From positions 1 to 13,059 of the forward strand of contig JBBQSD010000157.1 of the NCBI GenBank assembly GCA_038214135.1: a stretch of 13,059 bases of DNA, in the 5' to 3' direction. Made by a program: the position numbers and the translations under genes. This document shows, piece by piece, positions 6,366-13,059 of the stretch; within the stretch, counting starts at the first letter, position 1, and each line of letters begins with the position of its first letter. A model generated the notes under the pieces. The model made no database searches. It saw only the letters and a list, made by a program, of their open reading frames with translations, and was not told the DNA's origin. This DNA is from JANLSE01 sp038214135 (lineage in GTDB: Bacteria > Chloroflexota > Chloroflexia > Chloroflexales > Roseiflexaceae).

Positions 6366-7658
6366 ATGATCGAGACCGCGACCCGTACTGAGGGTCTGCT
6401 GGCCGCACGTGCGTCGGCGATTCCGCGCGGTGTCGGTAACACGCACCCAATCGTGGCCGATAGAGCCGAAGGGGCGTTGTTATGGGATGTGGACGGCAAT
6501 GAGTATATCGATTTTGTTGGCGGCATTGGCGTGCTCAATATCGGCCATAATCACCCAAGGGTTGTGCAGGCAGTCCAGGCGCAGCTTCAGCGGCTTTCGC
6601 ATACCTGCTTCCAGGTTGCAATGTACGAGCCATATATTCAGCTTGCCCAGCAACTGAATGCACGTGCGCCAATCAGTGGGCCGGTCAAGAGTATTTTCTT
6701 TACCACAGGGGCCGAAGCAACCGAGAATGCCGTCAAGATCGCTCGTGCGGCAACCAATCGTGCAGCCATTATCACCTATGCGAATAGCTTCCATGGCCGC
6801 ACACTGCTTGGCATGTCGATGACGGGCAAGGCCAAGCCGTATAAGCAGAATTTTGGCCCGTTCGCGCCAGAAATCTACCAGGTGCCCTTCCCATATGCAT
6901 ATCGCGGCTGGACGACCGATCGGGCGCTGGCGGCGCTCCACGATTTCTTCGAGACGAATGTTGCTCCCGAGCGTGTGGCTGCGGTGATCATCGAGCCAGT
7001 GCTTGGTGAGGGTGGCTTCGTTCCAGCACCGCCAGAGTATCTGCGTGAGCTACGGGCAATCACGGCTCGCCATGGTATTGTGCTGATCGCCGATGAGGTG
7101 CAGAGTGGCTTTGGGCGCACCGCAAAACTATTTGCGATTGAACATAGCGGCGTTGAGCCGGATCTGATCACGATTGCCAAGAGCCTGGCTGGTGGATTGC
7201 CGCTCTCGGGCGTGATTGGGCGTGCAGATGTGATGGATGCGCCAGCTCCTGGTGGGCTGGGCGGAACATATGCAGGCAACCCGCTCGCGTGCGCCGCCGC
7301 TCTGGCCGTCCTCGATATTTTCGATCAGGAACATGTACTCGAACAGGGCCAGCGCCTTGGCAACCGATTGCGCGCTCATCTGGAAGGGTTGCAAGCTCGC
7401 TACCCACAGATCGGTGATGTACGCGGGCTGGGAGCGATGCTGGCCATCGAGATCGTGCGCGACCGGGAAACCAAAGAGCCAGCCGCCGATCTCGTTGATC
7501 GCATGGTCGTCGCTGCTCGTGAGGCAGGGCTACTGCTGCTCAAAGCTGGCTTATATGGCAATGTTGTTCGTATTCTGGTGCCGCTCACCATTGAGGATGC
7601 ACTGCTTGATAAAGGGCTGGCGATCTTCGATGCGGCGCTGGCGCAGGCGTTGGGGTAA
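6366..7658 (+). CDS. gabT: 4-aminobutyrate aminotransferase (class III, PLP-dependent)
   Basis: ATG 6366 is preceded by AGAGGAG (6352-6358) at seven bases. A longer frame to 6309 would need an ATT start and is rejected. The 430-residue length matches GabT. The enzyme moves the amino group of GABA to 2-oxoglutarate, giving succinate semialdehyde and glutamate in the cytoplasm. Visible signatures are NIGHNHPRVVQAV near the N-terminus, FTTGAEATENAVKIARAAT (PLP phosphate site), NSFHGRT, IIEPVLGEGGF, LIADEVQSGFGRT (the aspartate that holds the PLP ring nitrogen), K272 in TIAKSLAGGLPLSGV (Schiff-base lysine) and GGLGGTYAGNPLACAAALAV. These closely follow E. coli GabT as I remember it. Related omega-transaminases (5-aminovalerate, putrescine) cannot be fully excluded. 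The downstream polyamine-type importer supports a GABA or putrescine catabolic role. Confidence 0.94.
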   Translation: MIETATRTEGLLAARASAIPRGVGNTHPIVADRAEGALLWDVDGNEYIDFVGGIGVLNIGHNHPRVVQAVQAQLQRLSHTCFQVAMYEPYIQLAQQLNARAPISGPVKSIFFTTGAEATENAVKIARAATNRAAIITYANSFHGRTLLGMSMTGKAKPYKQNFGPFAPEIYQVPFPYAYRGWTTDRALAALHDFFETNVAPERVAAVIIEPVLGEGGFVPAPPEYLRELRAITARHGIVLIADEVQSGFGRTAKLFAIEHSGVEPDLITIAKSLAGGLPLSGVIGRADVMDAPAPGGLGGTYAGNPLACAAALAVLDIFDQEHVLEQGQRLGNRLRAHLEGLQARYPQIGDVRGLGAMLAIEIVRDRETKEPAADLVDRMVVAAREAGLLLLKAGLYGNVVRILVPLTIEDALLDKGLAIFDAALAQALG

Positions 7659-7670
7659 ACGAGAGTAGTT

Positions 7671-7720
7671 AGGAGTCAGGAGCCAAGCAAGGAGTCAGGA
7701 GTCAGGCGTCAGGAGTCAGA
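7671..7720 (+). repeat. Heptad tandem repeat tract 1 (NGTCAGG)
   Basis: Four back-to-back seven-base units, AGTCAGG, AGTCAGG, CGTCAGG and AGTCAGA, occupy 7693-7720. An isolated AGTCAGG lies at 7674-7680. The tract starts shortly after the gabT stop and shares the TCAG core and seven-base period with tracts at 11036-11063 and 12003-12030. A short inverted repeat, CTTGC-GA-GCAAG, follows at 7725-7736. Confidence 0.75.
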
Positions 7721-7758
7721 ATAGCTTGCGAGCAAGGTCGGTACACAACTTTTTGGTT

Positions 7759-7835
7759 CTCGGTTCTTCCCTCACCCCTGCTGCGCCGCCCCTCTGCCAG
7801 TGGGAGAGCGGCCGGGGGGTGAGGGCGGTTCTTGG
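7759..7835 (+). repeat. Nested palindromic element in the ydcS leader
   Basis: CCCTCACCCC (7769-7778) pairs perfectly with GGGGTGAGGG (7816-7825). Inside it, the GCCGC...CTCT...CCA arm (7786-7799) largely pairs with TGG-AGAG-CGGC (7801-7813). The element is flanked by CGGTTCTTCC (7761-7770) and CGGTTCTTGG (7826-7835) in direct orientation. CTCGGTTCTTCCC at 7759-7771 is identical to 299-311 in the left-edge array. It ends 25 bases before the ydcS start. In RNA it would be a strong hairpin, possibly slowing readthrough from gabT or modulating ydcS. It may equally be an inserted repeat. Confidence 0.75.
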
Positions 7836-7860
7836 TTCTTATACAAAAGAGGAGATCAAG

Positions 7861-9048
7861 ATGCTCAACAAACTCCGTGTGATTATCCACATCGGGCTGG
7901 CGTGCGTGATGGCGGCGTGTGGAGCCAATGCACCAGCGGGCGGCAACCAACCAGGCAGTACCCTCAAGCAGGAAATTGGCAAGACCGAGGGCGAAGTCTC
8001 GATTGTTGCCTGGGCTGGCTATATCGAACGCGGCGACACCGACAAAAGCTATGATTGGGTGACTGGCTTCGAGAAAGAGACGGGCTGTAAAGTCACCACC
8101 AAAACGGCAGCAACGTCGGATGAGATGGTTGCGCTCATGAACGAGGGTGGCTTTGATCTTGTGACGGCCTCTGGCGATGCAAGTTTACGCCTGGTTGCCG
8201 GTAAACGGGTGCAGGAGATCAACACGAAACTCATCCCCAGTTGGAGCACCATCGATCCGCGATTGCAGAATTCGCCCTGGTATACCGTCGATGGCAAGCA
8301 CTATGGCGTTCCCTATCAATGGGGATCGAATGTGCTGATGTATAACACGAATGTCTTCAAAACCCCACCCGATAGCTGGGATGTTGTGTTTAATGACACG
8401 CAGCTGCCGGATGGCCAGAGTAATAAGGGCCGCGTCCAGGCCTATGATGGCCCAATCTATGTTGCCGATGCCGCACTGTTTCTGATGACCCACAAGCCTG
8501 AGTTGGGCATCAAGGATCCATATTCGCTCAACCGCGATCAGTTCAATGCCGCACTCGAATTGTTGCGTGGGCAGCGCAAGCTGGTTGGCCGCTACTGGCA
8601 CGATGCCGTTGTACAGACGGATGATTTCAAGAATGAGGGCGTCGTTGCATCATCCTCCTGGCCATTTCAGGTTAATCTGCTCAAAGCCGCCGGCGTGCCA
8701 GTCGATAGTGTGATCCCGAAAGAGGGCGCGACAGGCTGGGCCGATACGACGATGCTGGCAACCGATGCCCCGCACCCAAATTGCGCCTACAAATGGCTTG
8801 AACATTCGCTTAACCCAAAGTTGCAGGGCGATCTGGCAGCCTGGTTCGGCTCGGTTCCGGTTGTGCTGGCAGCCTGCAAGGGTAATGCATTGCTTGGCGA
8901 TACGGGCTGCGACATCAATGGCCTGAACAATTTCGATAAAATTCGCTTCTGGCGCACGCCAACCACCGATTGCGGCGATGGCAAGAAGGAGTGTGTGCCC
9001 TATTTTGAATGGGTGACCAGCTATACCGCAGTGATTGGTGGCCGGTAA
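7861..9048 (+). CDS. ydcS: ABC transporter substrate-binding lipoprotein, YdcS/PotD-like
   Basis: ATG 7861 follows AAGAGGAG (7847-7854) at six bases and starts a lipoprotein signal ending VMAAC (C20). The same frame stays open upstream to a TTG at 7726, but that would run through the palindrome and bury the signal peptide. The 395-residue product is the extracytoplasmic binding protein of the importer. The blocks YIERGDTDKSYDWVTGFEKE, TAATSDEMVALM, FDLVTASGDASLRLVAGKRV, SNKGRVQAYDGPIYVADAAL, RYWHDAVVQTDDFKNEGVVA and GWADTTMLATDAPHP run very close to E. coli YdcS, whose operon is tied to putrescine uptake (E. coli YdcS has also been linked to polyhydroxybutyrate). The E. coli protein is periplasmic. 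The lipid anchor here fits a cell with no periplasm-retaining outer membrane. The exact ligand (putrescine, GABA or another amine) cannot be decided from sequence. Confidence 0.92.
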   Translation: MLNKLRVIIHIGLACVMAACGANAPAGGNQPGSTLKQEIGKTEGEVSIVAWAGYIERGDTDKSYDWVTGFEKETGCKVTTKTAATSDEMVALMNEGGFDLVTASGDASLRLVAGKRVQEINTKLIPSWSTIDPRLQNSPWYTVDGKHYGVPYQWGSNVLMYNTNVFKTPPDSWDVVFNDTQLPDGQSNKGRVQAYDGPIYVADAALFLMTHKPELGIKDPYSLNRDQFNAALELLRGQRKLVGRYWHDAVVQTDDFKNEGVVASSSWPFQVNLLKAAGVPVDSVIPKEGATGWADTTMLATDAPHPNCAYKWLEHSLNPKLQGDLAAWFGSVPVVLAACKGNALLGDTGCDINGLNNFDKIRFWRTPTTDCGDGKKECVPYFEWVTSYTAVIGGR

Positions 9049-9054
9049 ATTCCT

Positions 9055-10092
9055 ATGACAGCATCAATCGAATTTCAGCATGTCTCGCGGAATTTTGGTG
9101 CAGTACAGGCGGTTGATGCTGTCAGCTTTGCCGTCAACGATGGCGAATTCTTCTCGATGCTTGGCCCATCTGGTTCCGGGAAAACGACATGTTTACGCAT
9201 GATTGCCGGATTCGAACAGCCCAGTTCGGGAACCATTCTGTTGCATGGCCGCGATACTGCTGGGCTGCCGCCATTCGAGCGCGATGTCAATACCGTCTTT
9301 CAGGATTATGCGCTGTTCCCGCATATGACGGTTGGCGAGAATGTGGCCTATGGGCCTATGTTGCGGAAGCAGCCGCGCGCTGATCGCGAACGCCTGGTGG
9401 CCGAGATGTTACAGCTTGTGCGTCTGCCGGATATGGCCAATCGCAGGCCATCGCAGCTTTCTGGTGGCCAGCGGCAGCGAGTTGCGCTTGCACGAGCGCT
9501 GATCAATCGGCCACGAGTTCTGTTGCTGGATGAACCACTTGGTGCGCTTGATCTGAAGCTACGCCAACAGATGCAGATTGAGCTGAAGTCCATTCAGCAA
9601 CAGGTTGGAATTACGTTTATTTATGTCACTCACGATCAGGATGAAGCGCTGACCATGAGTGATCGGCTGGCTGTTTTCAACCATGGGCGGATCGAACAGA
9701 TTGGTTCGCCAATCGATATCTATGAGCGCCCGCGCACCGCGTTCGTCGCGGGATTTGTTGGTGTCTCGAATATTATTGCTGGGGCCTTAGCCGCTCAATT
9801 TGGGGCAGGAAGCGTGGCCTTTGCTGTTCGCCCAGAGAAGATCCGTATGGTCGAAGTCGAAGCAGCTGAACTAGCACAATCACTGCCCGATGGCATGCAG
9901 AGTGTGATCGGCCATGTGACAGAGGTTATCTATCTGGGCATGCACACCCGCTATGTCGTTGATGTCGATGGCACGCAGTTGATTGTTGCACAGCAGAATG
10001 CCGAAGAGACTGCATCAACAATCCAGGCGACCCGTGGTCGGGCGGTTCGCTTGATCTGGCGGCGTGAGCACACCCATGCGCTTGAAGCATAG
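9055..10092 (+). CDS. ydcT: Polyamine-type ABC transporter ATP-binding protein (PotA/YdcT-like)
   Basis: This 345-residue ATPase starts six bases after the ydcS stop, without a clear ribosome-binding site, so translation is probably coupled. All catalytic elements are present: Walker A GPSGSGKTT (37-45), Q-loop Q83 in NTVFQDYALFPH, signature LSGGQ (135-139), Walker B and catalytic glutamate LLLDEP (156-161), D-loop GALD (163-166) and switch H193 in VTHDQDEA. The C-terminal part (about 240-340, including AVRPEKIRM) is the TOBE regulatory domain of the PotA/MalK/FbpC group. It would drive import through the two permeases downstream. The fold alone does not fix the substrate. The YdcS-like partner points to polyamines or related amines. 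Confidence 0.94.
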   Translation: MTASIEFQHVSRNFGAVQAVDAVSFAVNDGEFFSMLGPSGSGKTTCLRMIAGFEQPSSGTILLHGRDTAGLPPFERDVNTVFQDYALFPHMTVGENVAYGPMLRKQPRADRERLVAEMLQLVRLPDMANRRPSQLSGGQRQRVALARALINRPRVLLLDEPLGALDLKLRQQMQIELKSIQQQVGITFIYVTHDQDEALTMSDRLAVFNHGRIEQIGSPIDIYERPRTAFVAGFVGVSNIIAGALAAQFGAGSVAFAVRPEKIRMVEVEAAELAQSLPDGMQSVIGHVTEVIYLGMHTRYVVDVDGTQLIVAQQNAEETASTIQATRGRAVRLIWRREHTHALEA

Positions 10093-10104
10093 ACAGTTGA
10101 AGCA

Positions 10105-11031
10105 ATGGCAGCAACCGAACAATCCGCTGGAAGGCGACTGGCAACACTACTCTACCGTCAACCGCGCCTGACACTGGCGTTACTGCTGGTGCCACCATTG
10201 TTGTATCTGCTGGTGCTGTATCTTGGCTCGCTTGCATCGCTGTTATTACAGAGTTTCTTTGCATTGGATGATTTCAGCGGCCTGATTGTGCGCCAGTTTA
10301 CGCTACGCACCTATGCCAACCTGTTTTCGCCAGCGAACCTCGATATTATTGCGCGCACAACAACAATGGCGCTGGCTGTCACCATCGCGGATGCGCTGCT
10401 GGCCTTTCCGCTCGCCTACTACATGGCCCGCTATGCGACACCGCGAACCAAAGCTGCGCTTTCGCTGGCGGTGGTGATGCCACTATGGGCTAGTTACCTG
10501 GTGCGGGTGTATGCCTGGAAATTACTGCTGGCCAAAGAAGGCATCATTGGGTGGGTCTTTACCCATCTTGGCATTGGCTGGCTGCTTGATGGCATCCTGG
10601 CGCTGCCAGTGATTGGTGGGCCATCCTTATCGGTTTCATTGATTGGGACATTCCTGACCTTTATGTATGTCTGGCTGCCCTACATGATTTTGCCGATTCA
10701 GGCGGCTCTGGAACGGGTGCCACCCTCGCTGATCGAGGCATCTGCCGATCTGGGTGCCCACGACAACCAGACCTTTCGGCATGTGATTCTGCCACTGGCA
10801 TTGCCTGGTGTCGTCGCAGGCTCGATCTTTACCTTCTCACTCACCCTGGGCGATTTTATTATCCCTGGTATTGTTGGCAACTCTAGCCGCTTTATTGGCA
10901 TGGCCGTTCTTGAGCAGCAGGGCACTTCTGGCAATATCCCACTCGCCGCTGCATTTACGATGGTGCCAATTCTAATCATGGCGGTGTATCTGCTAACAGC
11001 AAAACGCCTTGGTGCCTTTGATGCGCTATAG
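10105..11031 (+). CDS. ydcU: ABC transporter permease 1 (PotB/YdcU-like)
   Basis: It starts 12 bases after the ATPase stop with only a weak GAAG-type ribosome-binding site. The 308-residue protein has six hydrophobic segments, beginning with TM1 at about 22-48 (LTLALLLVPPLLYLLVLYLG). The inner-membrane EAA loop that docks the ATPase is clear: E211-A-S-A-D-L-G217, then TFRHVILPLALPGVVAG. The LVPPLLYLL opening, the WASYLVRVYAW block and the YVWLPYMILPIQ block are typical of PotB/YdcU. With the second permease it forms the heterodimeric channel. The 162-base gap after this gene is unusual, because the paired permease genes of this family normally overlap or nearly touch. Confidence 0.93.
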   Translation: MAATEQSAGRRLATLLYRQPRLTLALLLVPPLLYLLVLYLGSLASLLLQSFFALDDFSGLIVRQFTLRTYANLFSPANLDIIARTTTMALAVTIADALLAFPLAYYMARYATPRTKAALSLAVVMPLWASYLVRVYAWKLLLAKEGIIGWVFTHLGIGWLLDGILALPVIGGPSLSVSLIGTFLTFMYVWLPYMILPIQAALERVPPSLIEASADLGAHDNQTFRHVILPLALPGVVAGSIFTFSLTLGDFIIPGIVGNSSRFIGMAVLEQQGTSGNIPLAAAFTMVPILIMAVYLLTAKRLGAFDAL

Positions 11032-11035
11032 GAGC

Positions 11036-11063
11036 CGTCAGCTCTCAGCTATCAGCCGTCAGG
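11036..11063 (+). repeat. Heptad tandem repeat tract 2 (NNTCAGS)
   Basis: Four contiguous seven-base units, CGTCAGC, TCTCAGC, TATCAGC and CGTCAGG, begin five bases after the first permease stop. They share the TCAG core and seven-base phase with the tracts in the gabT-ydcS and ydcV-moxR spacers. Confidence 0.75.
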
Positions 11064-11087
11064 AGCTATTGCCTACCCGACTGACGC

Positions 11088-11175
11088 GGTGACGTGGTGA
11101 CAGTGCTGGATTGTTGCTGTACAACTTCGATCAAGATCTTGTCACCGTGTCACCCGGTCAGATGTCACCCGGTCA
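11088..11175 (+). repeat. Inverted and direct GTCACC repeats between the permease genes
   Basis: GGTGACGTGGTGAC (11088-11101) is complementary to GTCACCGTGTCACC (11141-11154) except at the two central positions, enclosing a 39-base loop. TGTCACCCGGTCA is repeated exactly at 11148-11160 and 11163-11175, with a 15-base period. The structure ends about eight bases before the ribosome-binding site of the second permease, so it could tune that gene's expression. It may also simply be another spacer repeat. Confidence 0.7.
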
Positions 11176-11193
11176 CCGGATTAAGAGGATGCG

Positions 11194-11997
11194 ATGCGCC
11201 CGAAAGCCCCATTAAGCCTACGAATTGCGGTTGTGGGAGTGTTGGCATTTCTGTACATCCCATTTGGCGTGATTCTGCTGTATTCCTTTACGACCGAAGA
11301 TGCGGCATTTACATTCCCACCACCTGGCCTCACGCTGGATTGGTTTGGCGTTGCCTGGAACCGCGCCGATCTCTGGCCTGCGTTATCGCTCTCGCTCCAG
11401 GTTGCGGCAGTCGCTACACTTGCCGCGCTGGTGCTGGGCACGCTAGCAGCATCGGCAGTGTTCCGCAGCCGTTTTTTTGGGCGCGATGCGATTTCGTTAT
11501 TGCTGCTACTGCCGATTGCGTTGCCGGGAATTGTGACAGGCATTGCGCTGCGATCTGGGATGGGCTTGCTCGATATTCCATTTAGCTTCTGGACAATTGT
11601 GATCGGCCATACGACCTTTTGTATGGTTGTGGTCTACAATAATGTCCTCGCTCGCTATCGGCGCATGGCTCCTTCATTGGTCGAGGCATCGATGGATCTT
11701 GGCGCAACCGGCTGGGAAACATTTCGGCATATTGTGCTGCCAACCATCGGTACCGCGCTGCTGGCTGGTGGCATGCTGGCCTTCGCGCTCTCGTTCGATG
11801 AGATTATTGTGACGACCTTTACCTCTGGGAATCAGGACACGCTGCCGATCTGGATCTTCAAGCAACTGACCAAACCGCGCCAACGGCCAGTGACAAATAT
11901 TGTGGCGTTGTTCGTCATTGCGGTGACGGTCATCCCAATTTTGCTAGCGAACCGCCTGACACGTGATACTGGTGGGGTTGCTGGTGGTGGAAAATAG
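11194..11997 (+). CDS. ydcV: ABC transporter permease 2 (PotC/YdcV-like)
   Basis: ATG 11194 follows AAGAGGA at a normal spacing. The 267-residue product matches PotC/YdcV in length and layout. TM1 is LRIAVVGVLAFLYIPFGVILLYSF, followed by the typical PPGLTLDWFG loop and five more TM segments. The EAA loop is E164-A-S-M-D-L-G170, then WETFRHIVLPTIGTALLAGG. The C-terminal TFTSGNQDTLPIWIFKQL block is characteristic of PotC-type permeases. It pairs with the first permease and the ATPase. It is separated from the first permease gene by repeats rather than overlapping it, but its own ribosome-binding site is strong, so the transporter should be complete. Confidence 0.94.
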   Translation: MRPKAPLSLRIAVVGVLAFLYIPFGVILLYSFTTEDAAFTFPPPGLTLDWFGVAWNRADLWPALSLSLQVAAVATLAALVLGTLAASAVFRSRFFGRDAISLLLLLPIALPGIVTGIALRSGMGLLDIPFSFWTIVIGHTTFCMVVVYNNVLARYRRMAPSLVEASMDLGATGWETFRHIVLPTIGTALLAGGMLAFALSFDEIIVTTFTSGNQDTLPIWIFKQLTKPRQRPVTNIVALFVIAVTVIPILLANRLTRDTGGVAGGGK

Positions 11998-12002
11998 CGA
12001 GC

Positions 12003-12030
12003 TATCAGCTCTCAGCCATCAGCTTTCAAC
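12003..12030 (+). repeat. Heptad tandem repeat tract 3 (NNTCAGC)
   Basis: TATCAGC, TCTCAGC, CATCAGC and a decayed TTTCAAC follow in phase, six bases after the second permease stop. The first two units are the same two heptamers found in tract 2. GAGCT-ATC-AGCTC (11999-12011) gives a short hairpin at its left edge, too weak to call a terminator. Confidence 0.75.
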
Positions 12031-12090
12031 AGTGCTGAAGATATACGTTTGTGGATGTGACAGCGACTATTGTACAGTAATCAACGCTTC

Positions 12091-12120
12091 TTGATGCCGC
12101 AAAAAGCTGATATCTTATAG
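12091..12120 (+). promoter_or_regulatory. Candidate sigma70-type promoter for the MoxR gene
   Basis: TTGATG (12091-12096) and TTATAG (12115-12120) are 18 bases apart, in an AT-rich stretch just upstream of the MoxR ribosome-binding site. The leader would be only about ten bases. The local drop in G+C after the repeat tract supports a separate transcription unit. Confidence 0.35.
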
Positions 12121-12137
12121 AAAATAAAAGGACCAAA

Positions 12138-13059
12138 ATGGTAATATCACATCCAGATGCTGGTGCCGTCGCTGCAATGTGTGCCCGTGTACGCAGCAGT
12201 GTTGCTCAGGTGATTATCGGGAAACAGGCAGTGATTGATCTGTTGCTTGTTGCATTGCTGTGTGAAGGGCATGCGCTGCTGGAAGATGTTCCTGGTACTG
12301 GCAAAACAACCCTGGCGCGTGCGTTGGCCCGCTCTGTCGATTGCCCATTCCGCCGAATCCAGTTCACACCCGATCTGCTGCCAACCGATGTGACCGGCCT
12401 GTCATTCTTTAATCAGAAGACATCCGAATTCCAGTTTCGGCCAGGCCCGATTTTTACCGGTGTGCTTCTGGCAGATGAGATTAACCGAGCCACGCCCCGC
12501 ACCCAGAGTGCCCTACTCGAAGCCATGCAGGAGCGTACGGTAACACTCGATGGCGAAACGCGCCCATTGCCACGACCATTTGTTGTACTGGCAACCCAGA
12601 ACCCGGTTGAGTTGGAGGGAACCTTTCCGCTGCCAGAAGCCCAACTGGATCGATTTCTGGTGCGGCTCGAAATCGGCTACCCGCCTGTGGAAGAAGAGCG
12701 AGCCATTCTTGCACGCTTCGAACGCAATGATCCACTGGAAGGGCTACAATCGGCGGCATCCGTTGATGAGATCCTCGCGGCGCAGCGAATCGTGCGCACC
12801 ATCATCGTCTCCGCTGCGCTGCGTGGCTACATCGTGGATGTCGTGCGGGCCACGCGGGCAACCGATGATGTGCAGCTTGGCGCATCACCACGGGCTGCAC
12901 TGGCACTCCAGCGTGCAGCGCAGGCATATGCTGCATTACAGGGCCGCTCCTTCGTAACCCCAGATGATGTCAAGGCACTGGCTGGAGCCGTGCTGGCCCA
13001 TCGCCTAACCCTGCATCCAGAGGCGCGCCTGCGCGGACGCTCCGCATCTGATGTCGTGC
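12138..13059 (+). CDS. MoxR-family AAA+ ATPase (3' end cut by the window)
   Basis: ATG 12138 follows AAAGGA (12127-12132) at five bases. The frame stays open for 307 codons to the window edge, near the full length of MoxR proteins (about 310-340). Walker A is DVPGTGKTT (50-58), Walker B VLLADE (109-114) followed by INRATPRTQSALLEAMQE, which is diagnostic of MoxR. Sensor 1 is N155 in LATQNP, the arginine-finger region is LDRF (170-173, R172), and sensor 2 is R252 in GASPRAAL. The C-terminal helical lid starts near 205. MoxR ATPases act as chaperone-like machines in envelope and stress functions. They are usually followed by a DUF58 protein and a transglutaminase-like membrane protein, which should lie just past the right edge. 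Nothing links it to the importer besides proximity. Confidence 0.94.
   Translation, partial: MVISHPDAGAVAAMCARVRSSVAQVIIGKQAVIDLLLVALLCEGHALLEDVPGTGKTTLARALARSVDCPFRRIQFTPDLLPTDVTGLSFFNQKTSEFQFRPGPIFTGVLLADEINRATPRTQSALLEAMQERTVTLDGETRPLPRPFVVLATQNPVELEGTFPLPEAQLDRFLVRLEIGYPPVEEERAILARFERNDPLEGLQSAASVDEILAAQRIVRTIIVSAALRGYIVDVVRATRATDDVQLGASPRAALALQRAAQAYAALQGRSFVTPDDVKALAGAVLAHRLTLHPEARLRGRSASDVV

Noticed and set aside
7726..7860. N-terminal extension of the binding protein
   Set aside because: It would translate the palindrome and place the lipoprotein signal in the middle of the protein.
11094..11585. 163-codon plus-strand frame overlapping the second permease
   Set aside because: It is out of frame with a complete YdcV-like permease and begins in the repeat region.
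12481..12759. 92-codon minus-strand frame
   Set aside because: It is antisense to the MoxR ATPase, whose Walker B to arginine-finger motifs occupy exactly this stretch.

Overview
The window looks like chromosome from a free-living heterotroph with G+C in the mid-50s percent, probably a member of the Chloroflexota (Chloroflexia). That placement is inferred from the lipoprotein-type solute-binding protein, the GVEYPG-type M1 peptidase and intergenic spacers full of GC-rich palindromes and seven-base repeats. No rRNA or marker gene fixes it. I see no tRNA, rRNA, CRISPR array, transposase or phage gene.

Left edge (1-357): no gene. It holds a degenerate tandem array of CCCCTCTCC/GGAGAGGGG hairpins and ends in a perfect 10-bp stem-loop just beyond the stop of the minus-strand genes.

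Minus-strand block (358-4739), in transcription order: a Crp/Fnr-family regulator, a Gfo/Idh/MocA-type NAD(P)-dependent oxidoreductase, a 217-residue three-TM membrane protein, and a 593-residue three-TM protein with TPRs and a beta-rich C-terminus. The last two overlap by one base, and the small one is a paralogue of the N-terminal half of the large one. I do not recognise this pair.

Plus-strand block (4848 to the right edge): a secreted or surface M1-type zinc peptidase, divergent from the regulator. It is followed by gabT (4-aminobutyrate aminotransferase) and a complete type-I ABC importer of the YdcSTUV/PotDABC class (lipoprotein binding protein, ATPase, two permeases). The importer would bring in putrescine or a related amine or amino acid. 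GabT would move the amino group of GABA (the product of putrescine breakdown) to 2-oxoglutarate, giving succinate semialdehyde. The peptidase just upstream suggests a scavenging theme, but that is only proximity. After the importer starts a separate MoxR-type AAA+ ATPase, cut by the right edge.

The most unusual non-coding feature is that three spacers of the gabT-importer-moxR stretch carry short tracts of a seven-base repeat sharing a TCAG core. The ydcS leader carries a nested palindrome with the same 13-base flank as the array at the left edge. The genes themselves belong to known families. The candidates for something undescribed are the paralogous membrane pair and the repeat elements.
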